From the NCBI RefSeq assembly GCF_921293095.1, contig NC_060254.1, positions 106,168,917 through 106,232,916 of the forward strand: a stretch of 64,000 nucleotides of DNA. Direction: 5' to 3'. The translations under genes and the position numbers were made by a program. A model generated the notes under the pieces. That model saw only the letters and a program-made list of their open reading frames with translations. It had not been told where the DNA came from and ran no database searches. Source of the DNA: Ischnura elegans (lineage: Eukaryota > Arthropoda > Insecta > Odonata > Coenagrionidae). Below, one piece after another: positions 1-10,900 of the stretch. Positions within the stretch are counted from its first letter, which is position 1. The number at the start of each line of letters is the position of its first letter.

Positions 1-158
1 TTTAGAATTCCAAGTTTAGACGAATGGAAATGGTCAATTTTAATCTCATTTGAAAAAGGCCAGATTGGCGCCCATGCGATGCCACTCCACGTGACGTCAC
101 AGGGACCTAGTTTCTATACGAGTAGATAGGAGTTTTACATTGTCTGAGGTTACCAATC
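1..158 (-). mobile_element. MITE-A, partial, cut by the window edge
   Basis: Matches the internal and late part of the AATAGGG MITE in reverse orientation, including CACGTGACGTCA at 88-99 and TAGTTTCTATACGAGTAGAT. Similarity stops at TTACCAAT near 158, short of the usual end. Confidence 0.8.
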
Positions 159-1532
159 GGCGAGGCGAAAAGAAGGAGAATAATCGCGGAGAAAATTTTC
201 GCTTCGCTTCGAGTTACCTTGGCGAGGTGAAGACCCGGGCGGAAGGAAAACGAGAATCAATGGCCTGGGCCTACCGCCATCACTCCCAACCATATGAGGA
301 CAATTTGATCATTGGAGTGCGATCGAGGTCTTCCTTCGTCGGGTATCGCGATATGATCATTTCAATGTATCTCGATCAAAACGGCATATCGCGCGAGTGA
401 TTCAACCTCGATAATGGTGATAATCAGGGAACGATTCATCCGACGATCACCATATGACTGGACGATGATTAATCGTCACTTTCATAAAATCACTATTGAC
501 TCCGCGATATTTGGTGATATCTTGACAAACTACGCGTCGTAAGTAGGTGCCCACTCGGTGTTGGCATATGAAAGCGATTTTTGGATTTATGCGCCTGTGG
601 CCTGCGCCTGTGGCGCCTCAATTGATGTCATAAGGAAGGTGTCCCTAGGTGTCAGGGGCATTCGATCGCCAGTGAATGTCCAAACATCCCGCACAATGAT
701 CCCATTTGACTGCGAAACGAACAATTCTGATTGGTTCTATTGCCCTTCCCTTCGAAAAATGAACACACTCATTCTAAAGTTTGTGGTGCCATTTCTACTT
801 CTCAAGGAAATTGATTTTTTCTTACTCCTTTTGTTGTCTTTGGCAATGAAACTTACTTTTGCAATACACACCGCAATTATTTCGAATGTGCGTGAATATA
901 TGTACTAAATGGGGGGATTCATTTCATTATTGCAAATCCATCATTCGTTTCGATTTAGGTGACTATATTGTGTGCAATTATTTAATGATTACATGCCCCA
1001 GATTTCACTTCTTTTATACTTTGCGTATTACAAGACTTACATTGCAAGGAGCTCTCTGCGTTTATTAATTAAGACTTATGCTTATATTTACCAATATATG
1101 AATATGTGCCAAGGTGATTCGAGTTAATTATTACTTTTGTGTGAGAAATAGGCCATCACTTTCTACCCTGGAGCAGAAATTTGATGTAAGAATGCCTTAT
1201 TACCTCAAATAACCTTTAGCCAATGGAACACAAAAATTCTGTGTCGCTAGGTGATGACAATTAAGCAAATACACCTAGACAGGAAAGCGCACGAGGCCCA
1301 GTAATTTTTTAATGCAGAAAAGTTTTTAAGTGATAAAAAAGTGTATCATGAAATATAAACTTCAATAAATGCAATTGTTATTGACTCTGCGTCAGCCGTT
1401 TGCAGAATGTGTTGCTATTGCAGCGATGTTTGTCGTATCGGGTCCCCATGGAGCGATACTTGAATCACAACTTCATTTCAGCTTGTTTACTCGTTTTGTA
1501 TATATTTACAAGTAACATCGTACAATCGCTGC
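159..1532. other. no recognised feature
   Basis: ORFs of 69-116 codons occur here without similarity I recognise or coding character. AT-rich from about 750 onward. Confidence 0.6.
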
Positions 1533-2042
1533 AATAGGGTAGTTTCCTTCATCAAAGAAAACGAAATGCATCGATTGATATTCGTTACCTACCTACCACT
1601 AGGGTTTTCATTATATACAAATTATTTGGTTTTAGAATTCCCAGTTTAGACAAATGGCATATGGTCAATTTTAACTGCATATGAAAAAGGCCTGATTGGC
1701 GTCCATGCGATTCCACTCCACGTGACGTCACAGGGATCTAGTTTCTATACGACTAGATAGGAGTTTTACATTGTCTGATATTACTAATGCATGCATGAGG
1801 CACAGAGCTCAGGGAAACATCTCTTAATAATCACTTATTAAAATTGTCTAAGGTCGGAAAGTTTCCTTCGTTTGATAAGGTAGTAATAATCCTTATTTGA
1901 TCTAAGCGCTACCTGCTAGCAGGGTACTCTGCTACCTGCTAGCAGCTTGCGTCGTATCAGCGCTCAAGCCTCGCCTAAAGGTCACCTCACAGGGCGGCAG
2001 CGGGAACCAGAAATACGCCGAGTGAGTTCTCCTCGGTGAACA
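1533..2042 (-). mobile_element. MITE-A, reverse, truncated at about 510 bp
   Basis: Begins with AATAGGGTAGTTTCCTTCAT and follows the family consensus through the GCTAGCAGG repeats to about the AGCGGGAACCAG segment, then loses similarity before the second terminal repeat. It carries CACGTGACGTCA at 1719-1730. Confidence 0.85.
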
Positions 2043-2388
2043 CATCGATTGGTTACCTGTTGTCGAAGTTACTCTAATACAGAGAGGTCGCACACGACGG
2101 AGGGAGTATATTAATCGGTCACAGGTATGATTAACACCACTGGTTGTAGAAATATTTACTGTTGATAAGGCAGCTTTAGAAAATGTAGCTGTATTTTGTG
2201 GCTTGTAGATTTAGAAGTTTTTATCTCCGACAGCGGATAAAATATAGATGAGGGAAGTGACACGACAGGTACTGCACGATGCTATGTGCCAAGGAATGGT
2301 GTAGACGATAGAGTCGAAAAAACTATTGGCATTCAAATTTCTATAAAAAAAATTTAGCATTGAAGGAGGTGCAGAGGTAAAGGATTTT

Positions 2389-2803
2389 TTGGGAAATTTG
2401 GGACTTCCAACTGACGTAGATCATATCCTCGAGTATTGCTCTTCCACTGCTGCCCTTTATGTGGAGCACTATGAATGGTATTTTATGCCCCCAACTGTGC
2501 ATAAGATTCTAATACATGGAGCGTCTATTGTAAACGCAGCAGTGCTACCCATTGGACAATTGTCGGAGGAGGCACAAGGATATTAGGAGGTTCAGGGAGC
2601 AGCACTCCAGAAAAGTTTCAAGACTGGTGTCGTTCGAAGATATTTTTCGAAGACTTTTCCTATCTTCGGACGCAAAAATATCCTCATAAATCGATACGAA
2701 TCACGGAAATGTGAAGGTACCTAAAGGAGCTAGGAACCTCCTGATTGACGAGAACGCAGACTCGGATGGAGACGAGAATGATTCAGATGACGAAGACCTA
2801 TAA
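2389..2803 (+). pseudogene. Transib/RAG1-like transposase C-terminal fragment
   Basis: Encodes EHYEWYFMPPTVHKILIHG and VLPIGQLSEEAQ, then after an in-frame stop at 2584 continues in another frame with degraded FRE.HSRKVSRL-like sequence and an acidic end DGDENDSDDEDL before TAA at 2801. The pattern W-Y/P-x-MP-x-VHK-x-L-x-HG, LPIGQLSEE and (N/H)(A/T)RK is the C-terminal end of the RAG1-like catalytic region of Transib transposases (family recognition). A better-preserved copy lies at 58030-58548. The N-terminal two thirds are missing. Alternative: another DDE family sharing this C-terminal block. Confidence 0.6.
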
Positions 2804-3296
2804 CTGTATTTACTCAGGTATCCATTATTTCCATTTCATTAGTCATTTATTTCAGATACAGAAATATGGTTTTAACTTCTAATGAAAATAATCGAAAAAT
2901 ACTTGTCTGTATTTCCGTGGAATACATTGATAAAATCCATATCCTTAATATAATATAAATATACCGCGCATCGATACATATTCTATGATGCATCGATACA
3001 TCACGGTAAAGTTGTTTATGGTTATGTATCGAAGTTTATAAGTCATTGATAGTACTTGTATGAATTTAATAGGCATCTAACATGAAGCGCTTTTAATATT
3101 AAAATTAGGGAATTTTTACTGTTTCCGCCATTTTATTTTAGAGAAGTCCCTGATTGTTCTAGAGCAAAAATAACATTAGATTCGGATTAAGGAGGTAATA
3201 ATAATTTAAAATCGAAATTATCGTGGATCTACGTTGAATAATAACGGAGATATTAGATTTGTCAAGCTTTTTTCGATTTCCGCCCATTGTGCGTCG
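2804..3296 (+). mobile_element. 3' end of the Transib-like element
   Basis: Non-coding AT-rich sequence ending in AGCTTTTTTCGATTTCCGCC and CATTGTG at 3285-3291, then CGTCG. The same terminal block ends the related element at 59061. I find no matching left end upstream, so the copy is truncated. Confidence 0.55.
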
Positions 3297-3381
3297 GTTG
3301 AAATTCACGGACCATGTGATGTAACACATGAGAATGACCGTAAACACGGGCTACTTGAGACCATATTTTGAAACCTTTAAC

Positions 3382-3562
3382 ATTAATTATGAAAGACGCT
3401 TTGTTTCTTCTACAATCTTATAAAAACTCTTATTTTATTACCGGTTTCGGTTATTTAACCATTATCAAATACAGTATTTGATAATGGTGTAACATGTGTT
3501 ATGAAATAGAATTTTTTATAAACTTGTGGAAGAAACGAAGTGTCTTTCTTAATTAATATGGA
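3382..3562. repeat. hairpin repeat, Penelope-LTR-like
   Basis: Two arms of about 80 bp are inverted copies of each other around 3473, with a perfect core ACCATTATCAAATAC / GTATTTGATAATGGT (3458-3472, 3474-3488). One arm contains ACCGGTTTCGGTTA; the tgataatgg...cgaaaccggt arrangement resembles Penelope-like element terminal repeats (recognition, not proof). Confidence 0.6.
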
Positions 3563-4499
3563 GCCCTTTCACCACGTTCGTGCTTCAAGTTTCAATTTTA
3601 GTTTATAAGATGGGTACAACATATTGTTTTCTTCGGCATGCTCATTTTATATGTTTAAAGTATAGTTAATTACGAATAATTTAACATACAAAATGCAATG
3701 TTTGTGACATAGTAAATACTTTTATTTTTGAATTTTTATTTGGGCTCAAGTTAACCTAAAGATTAACAAGAAGTTACTTGACCCCAGATCCTAATTCCCA
3801 TAGTAACAACCATTTGAAGGCAGTTTGAGTTCCAATAGAGAAACAGTTATTACAATAAATAGTTTATAATCTTCCCGTAAGCTTCAAAACGTAAATTTAA
3901 AGATCAATTATTACTAAAAACATGATTTAAAAATATTAATTTCAAAAATGCATTTGAAAAATTAGTTTGAGCAACACTGTAATGACATTGTACAAGCAAA
4001 AGTATATTTGCGTATAGCAAGTGTAGAATCCAGTATAAGAAAATAAACTTCTTTTTATTGATTTTGGGGGTTCAATTTTCTTGACCACATCTTCAAATTT
4101 GTACGACAAGACACCTTGTTTTTTTAGCAACTTCCAAGCTTACATCGTGGGCTCCACGCAGTCGAATCTCACGCATTCTGCTCCCATACAAAGGATGATT
4201 CTTGGATATTCTTTCTCGTTCCATATTTTCCCAGAACTAAATTGCCCATTTCTAGGTCATCTTTCTTTTCAGACTATGGTGTTGTTGATAACTTGGCTTA
4301 GGAAGAACACATAGGCACATGTTCTATATGTTCCTCATCAGCATTTTCGAGGCTGATTTCGCTGTCGCCTCCTGATCTTAAACTGAATGCGTCATCTTCT
4401 TCTGATGCAGAGTCTTCTAATGTTTTTGTTTCTTGGTCGAATTTAAAGTTTCTTGTTTCTAGTCTTAGTTTCTTTATTGCGCCTTTTCTTTAGGACCTT
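3563..4499. other. no recognised feature
   Basis: AT-rich. Degraded reverse-strand continuation of the transposase remnant at 4500-5186 may extend into the last few hundred bases, but I cannot follow it. Confidence 0.5.
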
Positions 4500-5186
4500 T
4501 TTCCTGATGGGTGCTGTTTTCCGCAGAGGCACTGGTACAGAAGAAGTCAGGCACTCTTACAATTTATCCAGGTGACACTTGGAGTTCTTTTCTTCTAAGT
4601 AATGTGAGGTGTAGCAAACTCACCTCTCTTCTCTTGCAGTCATTGAAGAAATGCGTTCTCAATCATAGACAAGTCTGCATTTGCTTTGGATTTTTATTGA
4701 TTTAGCAAATGGCTTTTAATCTGATTTTCGTGTATAAGCACTACTCCAGCTTTTTTTATGCCTACTTATAGGTTGCTTTCTATGTTTGCACCAATGTCTT
4801 CTAAAACAGTTCGCAACAGCGCTTGGAACTGATTCTTTGGAAGCACCGATCCTTTTACCAGCATCTTATTCTTTCCATCGGTCAAGGACGCACTTCCACT
4901 TCATGTTGAGTGACCAAAAATACACCACATCCAGTAGTTGAGTGAGGTGGGATGACTTATGGGGGAGACAAACGAAGTATGCATCACAGAAATGAATAAA
5001 ATTGATACTGAGGTGTGAAGTAAGATTGTGTTCAATTATCACCTTCTTCCCCTCTTGTTTCTTAAAAATAAAAAGCAAATAATAGGTGGCCCAGTCCTTA
5101 AACATTTCAACAGTGACAATATTGCTGTGGGGAACTTGAGCCATTGGCGTAGCCAGGAATTTCGTTCTGGGGGGGCTTGAGCCCAA
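4500..5186 (-). pseudogene. pogo/Tigger/jerky-like DDE transposase remnant, C-terminal half
   Basis: Read on the minus strand from 5186 downward: GKKVIIEHNLTSHLS, then FVCLPHKSSHLTQLLDVVYF, then, past frame breaks, GSVLPKNQFQALLRTVLEDI and GIKKAGVV. This is the second-half DDE pattern (G-K-K-x2-I-x-(D/E)-N-x2-S-H-x-S and LPxxSTHLxQPLD) of pogo-like transposases. The catalytic Asp before Asn-Leu is Glu-His here and several stops follow, so it is dead. Its N-terminal region after the first Met reads through an unrelated GGCGTAGCC repeat at about 5142-5190. Confidence 0.75.
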
Positions 5187-5205
5187 ACTCTTTATAGACT
5201 GAAGA
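5142..5205. mobile_element. possible hAT MITE end
   Basis: CATTGGCGTAGCCAGGAATTT followed by a G-run and CTTGAGCCC resembles the CAGTGGCG-type ends seen in MITE-B, but I cannot find its partner end. Confidence 0.3.
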
Positions 5206-5694
5206 GCAAGAAAAGTAGCAGTAGATTACTTGAGCACATAGTCTCAAGTAACCCGAGTTTTTAGATAATGTATACTAGTTGTACTTAAAAACATACTGTA
5301 CAGTTAATGAGCTATTTAGGATATAAAAAGGCCTCGATATGCTTTGACAACAAACCTAGTATGAAAGGTATGCACTTATCTCCGGTTTTAGGCTATTCCT
5401 GATGTCTATACAGGCGAAAGTTTGCGGAGTGAAATAAACAACAAACATCTGTGTAAGTTATATAACCAGTATTTCTCTCGGTGGTGACCTCCTAGACTCG
5501 ATGTATTGTCTACCTACTGCCTATAAGCCTACCAGCAAAGCACTGAATTACGTCGCTTTACTGATGTTGAGAGAGCGAAAAGAACCAAACTTCATTTTTC
5601 AGTTTTTGGCTCAAGTTAGCCCACAGGGTTCAAGTAATCCGTGTTTACGGTATATATCAGTGTTAAAAGATTAGCTCTAGTCAGTATTAGGGAT

Positions 5695-5985
5695 CAGTGG
5701 CGCAGCGAGGGGGGGATAAAACCCCCCGCCAGAGCTCAGAGAATTTTTTTAGTTTAATCCATTTTACTTAATTGGACTGAAATTATTACTAGAATAGTGT
5801 AAGGTTTCGTAAATTATCCCTCAGAAAGCCGTAAAACTCACCATTTTGAACCATTTATCTTGAAATTCCGAAATTCATTAATCTCGCACCTAACGCTTAT
5901 CCTGGTGGGTATTCCATACCCCCACACGCCCCGGTATAAGTTGCACCTAAACCCCCCCCAGCCTTAATTCCTAGCTGCACCCCTG
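5695..5985 (+). mobile_element. MITE-B, hAT type, complete with 8-bp target duplication
   Basis: 291 bp starting CAGTGGCGCAGCGAGG and ending CCTAGCTGCACCCCTG, an imperfect terminal inverted repeat. It is flanked by perfect direct repeats TTAGGGAT at 5687-5694 and 5986-5993. The CAGTGGCG end and 8-bp duplication are hallmarks of hAT elements. Related copies lie at 31827, 33339 and 37017. Confidence 0.92.
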
Positions 5986-5993
5986 TTAGGGAT

Positions 5994-6699
5994 GAGGATC
6001 AAGAGTGTGGGATAGGAGAGGAATTTCCAGTCCGACACAAATATATTCGACCAAACATTTGATCGACGAACAAATATAACTCTTGCCTTTTTCGTAGATT
6101 TTTCGATAGGAATTACATAATGTTACCTATATTTACACGAGGAAAAGTAGCTTTGGAGATAGTACTTGTACTGTATTGCAAATGGTCTGCTTCAAATAAT
6201 GATTCTGGGGAGACGTTCGCTGCGTAGTGGATTCAAATGAGTGAAGAACTGTGTCAAACGGATTTTCGGATTTTTCAAGATAAGCGCCAGTCGGGAGAAT
6301 AGCGAAAGTTGACTAAATAGCCTGGAAATTTTCGGGAACTTCATCTTGATTCGTGTGCCCACCCCGAAAAAAGCAACAAAAAAATGAATTAAAACATGCG
6401 CCATACTTCAAACACGTTTAATTTGGTTTTGTAGGTTATTTTGCTTCGCGCCATCACGGCACTAAATTAACGCACGGTATTATAATTAACGCACACATAG
6501 TGATCATATTGACAACAAATATGAGCAAAATGACAAAAATGTTACTCTGCGTCGGAGGTTTTTCGCGTCGCAGTCAAAGGTAGCAACTATCGGCTCTATA
6601 AGTAATTTGATTGCACGATGTCCCGAAAAATTGACGAGGCAATAGTTCCGTTGAGTTCAAATTGACGATTCGGGCGTAATAAACACACCTAGGACCTAT
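5994..6699. other. no recognised feature
   Basis: ORFs up to 70 codons with no recognisable similarity. Confidence 0.6.
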
Positions 6700-7522
6700 C
6701 TATATCTACATAATACCCTGCGAGCCACCTCTAGGGTGTTTGGCAGGGGGTGATCAATCACCAGCATGCAGCATGCATTTGGACTCCCACATGCACACCA
6801 CACCGTCCAAAAAACGTCCCGTATACTAACAAACTAAACTATTATATGCCGTTAGAAATAATAATTGCATTAAGAAACATGCATTAAGTTTTACATAGGT
6901 TAGTAGGCTACACTACAAGTCATGCAATATATCTATGAGTTCCATCGCTGCCGTTATAATCTCTTATTGATCGCGGAAAAAATGACATTCTGAATCTGTC
7001 TGTTCTACAGTCTATCTCTCTTATTTTATTTATATGATCTGATCTTCCGTAGTGTGTTGGCGTCCGTAAGATATGGTTTACTTCGTTAAAAAAGACACTG
7101 TACTTGAATTTATCTAAAAGGTTTAATCTATTTTTCAATCTACGGTCCGACAGAGATTCCCATCCGAGTTTATCTAAGAGGTCAGTTACTCTAACAAGAC
7201 TATCGTAACGACCTTTCACGTACCTGGCAGCTCTTCTGTTCACGCGTTCTAACTCTGTAATTAAGCCTTTTTCATGAGGGTCCCAAACACTCGCAGCGTA
7301 TTCTAAATGTGGTCTTACGAGGGAAAAGTAGCTAATTTCTCTCACTTTGTCGTCGCACTTTCCTGATATTCTTTTAACAAAACCCATTTTACGATTAGCT
7401 TGACCGGTTATTTCTCGAATATGCTTATTCCACGATAGATCATTATTGAGTCTAACTCCTAGATATTTCACGGATTCAACAGTCTCTAATTGGGTATCGC
7501 GACCTATCTTAAGCTGCACTCC
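6700..7522 (-). mobile_element. 5'-truncated CR1/Jockey-like LINE with 3' tail
   Basis: On the minus strand it encodes the last 199 residues of a reverse transcriptase (6920-7519): VKYLGVRLNNDLSWNKHI, KVREISYFSLVRPHLEYAAS, VWDPHEK, RRAARYVKGRY, and near the end CRTDRFRMSFFPRSIRDYN. This block follows the RT palm in many arthropod non-LTR retrotransposons. Beyond the stop is a short 3' tail with the hairpin CGAGCCACCTCTAGGGTGT and GGCAGGGGGTG (about 6720-6750), shared by other LINE tails in this window. The palm and endonuclease are absent. Confidence 0.85.
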
Positions 7523-7523
7523 G

Positions 7524-7823
7524 TATTAGTGCACATAGTCTTATGTCAGTACTTGGGAACTCTTGTCTCAGTAGTCCCGGAAAATCTCTAAGTTACCGCT
7601 GATGTCGTCATAGTGACGTAGAGTGCGGGAATCCCAGCATCCATGCAGCCCTTCGCGTCGTGACGTTCCCTCCCCTCCCTCCCCCATCCCCTTCCCACCC
7701 GCCCACCCCCTCCGCCATGGGGAGACACCACCGGGACGTCTATTTGAATGGCATTTCTCCGCCGACACCCGCAGCAGCGAGCCATCGCGATCTTCCACGG
7801 CGCATACATCCATTGCATCGGAG
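7524..7823 (+). promoter_or_regulatory. candidate amd promoter / 5' leader
   Basis: This stretch between a truncated LINE and the amd ATG is GC-rich with a strong pyrimidine tract at about 7664-7722. TCAGT initiator-like pentamers occur at 7546-7550 and 7568-7572. I see no clear TATA box. The transcription start cannot be fixed from sequence, and an untranslated upstream exon is possible. Confidence 0.3.
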
Positions 7824-7903
7824 ATGGACGCCAAGGAGTTTCGCGAATTTGGGAAGGCGACGATAGACTACATCGCCGACTACCTGGAGAACATCCGCGA
7901 CAG
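7824..7903 (+). CDS. amd: amd coding exon 1
   Basis: Encodes residues 1-26 plus two bases of Arg27. The ATG at 7824 was chosen because the conserved family N-terminus [12 protein letters not shown] starts there; the frame stays open upstream to 7623 but that part has no family similarity. A purine occupies -3. The donor is CAG|GTAAGG. Confidence 0.88.
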
Positions 7904-10900
7904 GTAAGGGTTCGCAGACACCGATGCAAAGGATGTTCCTTGGTCGGCATTTTTCCGGCGGCCGCGATGTCCTCTGGGATTGCTCAGTAACGAGAACAAA
8001 GCGCGAGGCAGACAGGGTCAACTAGGAACATGCTTTAGGGGGGGGGGGGGCACGGGAGGGGACCCCACACACCCATATCAACAATTTTGGAAATTGACAT
8101 TCCTGGAAATGCAGTTTATATCATTGTGGCAATTAAAATTTAACTTGAAGTAGATGCAGTTACAATACGTCGAAACTAGACAAAAGTTTTTAAATAATTT
8201 GTTATTTGTCTGAGGCTTTAGAGTGCTTTCAAAATCTATCCCCTCATCCCCCATCATAGTTACGCCACTGGTCCGAGGATTAGCAAGTGCAGAACTGAGA
8301 TAAAATACCGAGTATGCATGCAGAGTAGTTATTCCGGTGCGCCATTCTCTGGAGTCTTTGTGTCATCGCCTCCATCGATTCCCAGTGTCTCCTGGTCACT
8401 CCTCGGCGTGATAAAATTGCATGTGAATATTTATGAGCATTTGTTGACGCGTAATCCTGTTCAACGCGCACGCAGCCATTAAACTTCTGAAATATCCTCA
8501 ATAGAGAATGCAGCATCAAAACAGGAACATCTTCTAAGTATTCTGTCGTCAACATCAGGTCATACGTTCTTAGAATTGATCGCTTTTACGCATCTTAGAA
8601 ACTTTTCATTAAATAAAATAAAAATATTTTCGAGAAAGTGGTTTGAGAAGTCAGCGCGACCCCTGCAATCAATCGCGAAGGTTTCGAGAAAGTGAACGCT
8701 CACTTTCTCGACATATAGATGACATTTATGAGATGCGAATTCATCTCTAAAGGCGAGTAAAAGGGTACTCTGGTATATAGTTTTCGGAATTGTAAAAGGC
8801 TGTTATTATTCGTGTTGCAATCATAGCATTGATTTACTTCGGACTTCCAATGCTTCTCGATGTGGGTGTTCCCCATTTTCGTCTTGAATTTCCCTTTATG
8901 TCCTTCCCGACCAAAATGTAACTCTGTTTTAATCACTAATAAGTATACAAGTAAGGGGTTGGGATTGTTTAAGGTTTCTTATATGATAATAATATTTAAA
9001 TATTCGTGCCCTTGGAACGGCCCTCAAGCAACACTCTTCGAAAGCTATCATGAGTGATGAAATAAACTTGGGGTGAGTTTTTTACGGGAATTACATCATG
9101 ATCAATCGATCCTGAGACTGGGATTTTTTTATAGAACCTAATGATGTCATAAATAAGCACGCAGTATAGTTAGAACGAAGTATTTCATTTTAAAGGTAAT
9201 TAAGGCACGATGATTTCAGAAAGCATTCGCTTGTAAGAATACATTTGAATCCGCGAAGAGTTTCACGCCATTTCTCATTTATTTCTGCTTTCCGATATTA
9301 AACTACGGTAAGTCCAACACAATTTATCCTAGGGGTGCCCATGGCCCCCCTAGATGTGGAGGCTTTTGGTGCCAAATATATAATATAATATATAAAATAT
9401 AACTTTATTCCATTTATATTCAAATTTATTACATCGGAAAACACTTTAATAATTGTGGAATATATAGGTACCCCTTATTGAATAGTTATGGGGCTACCAT
9501 CATACACTTTTTGTACAGGTCTGGTGAAAACATACATGAAAAGAAAAATTTATTTCTTTGCATTCAGTGATTTTTTATCTTACCAATTGCATTCACTTGT
9601 GATATTTCAAAATGTACACAAGGATAACAAACTATCTTACATAAACGCATAATTACATACATACAATGTACCTTTTATTGAAAACGTTTTCGTGTCACTT
9701 TCCTAAACAGAAACTCCATAAAATAATCCGCGCTCAGCGAGCGCAAATTTGCGCATCGTATCTGGATCTCCATTTTCCGCTCTTCAGGATCTTCTAATCC
9801 GGTCAATCTCGTGTTGACACGGCGCGTGTGTGTGGCTAACGTCCAACGGGTCGTGGGTGGGGTGAGCAGCGCTCTTCCTGTTTTGACGACGACGGCGGTT
9901 CGCTCTCTCGCCGCTCGGAGCTCTTCTTTTCCGCTTCGAAAGGCGATTGATTGATATCAGGGGTCGCGCTGACTTCTTGACCTCCGCCGCGCCGTGGGTC
10001 CCCAAATACGTCACTCTTATCCTTTTGCCCTCTGGCGCCACCGAATAATATCAGCGTTCGTCTCTCGTCTGTTTGAAGCCGTGGTTTCCAACCCGTGGAA
10101 GTCATCTGGACCACTCATAGTCGACGTAAATTAACCAGTACCAGCTGGTGGTACAATACTAATCGCACCTTTTTTGTTATTTACTGTAATTTGTTTGGCA
10201 TTTTGAGAGTTTTAAACGGATAAGTATATTTATATTTACGTTTTTCAGAAAAGTTTGCTTTTTTAAGTAAGATCCGACATTTTAGAGTAAATTTGGATGA
10301 AAATGAATCTTTCTTTTCACGAAAAAAAAGAAAATATTTAACGTTTTTGGCATTAAAATGTGAAATTCGAAATGATTATTTAATTTCGATTTTTTACCCC
10401 TTATGGGCAATGCGGTACCACATGGTACCAGACTATATCTGCAAGACTATTAGTGCCAAAAGTATAAATTTTTTTACGTAATCAATCATAATTGAATTGA
10501 TTTTAAAATTGAATATTACGAAAAAGTTCGGATGAATTTTTAATTCAGGCGCTACCGGTTTAAGGGGGTTCGCCACTTTGGCGGATAGCCTCACTGCAGA
10601 CCCTCGGAGTAAACACAAATGAAGGAATCAAGGCGGTTGCGTAATAACCATAAGCTGAGGGAAACGTTAAAATCCAACATTTATTCTCAGATTATTTTCG
10701 CAGTCATCGTGAGAATTTTGAACTTTTGGATCGATTCGACTGAGGAAAAACAAACTTGAGAATTCCTTTTTTCGTAAACTTTCAACATAGTTTCATGCAG
10801 CGTCTGACCCAAAAAAAAGAATGAAATCCCAACATGGCTTCAAAGATTTCCCTCTTAAGGCCGTTTTACACGGGGCATGGAATTGCGCAGGTTAGAGCTG

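Noticed and set aside
7588..8021. Several overlapping ORFs on both strands around amd exon 1
   Set aside because: They are by-products of GC-rich sequence; only the frame starting at 7824 matches a known family and joins exon 2 in phase.
10121..10430. GGTACC-containing palindromes near 10130 and 10414
   Set aside because: Short palindromes without matching flanks or a second copy; not enough for a transposon call.
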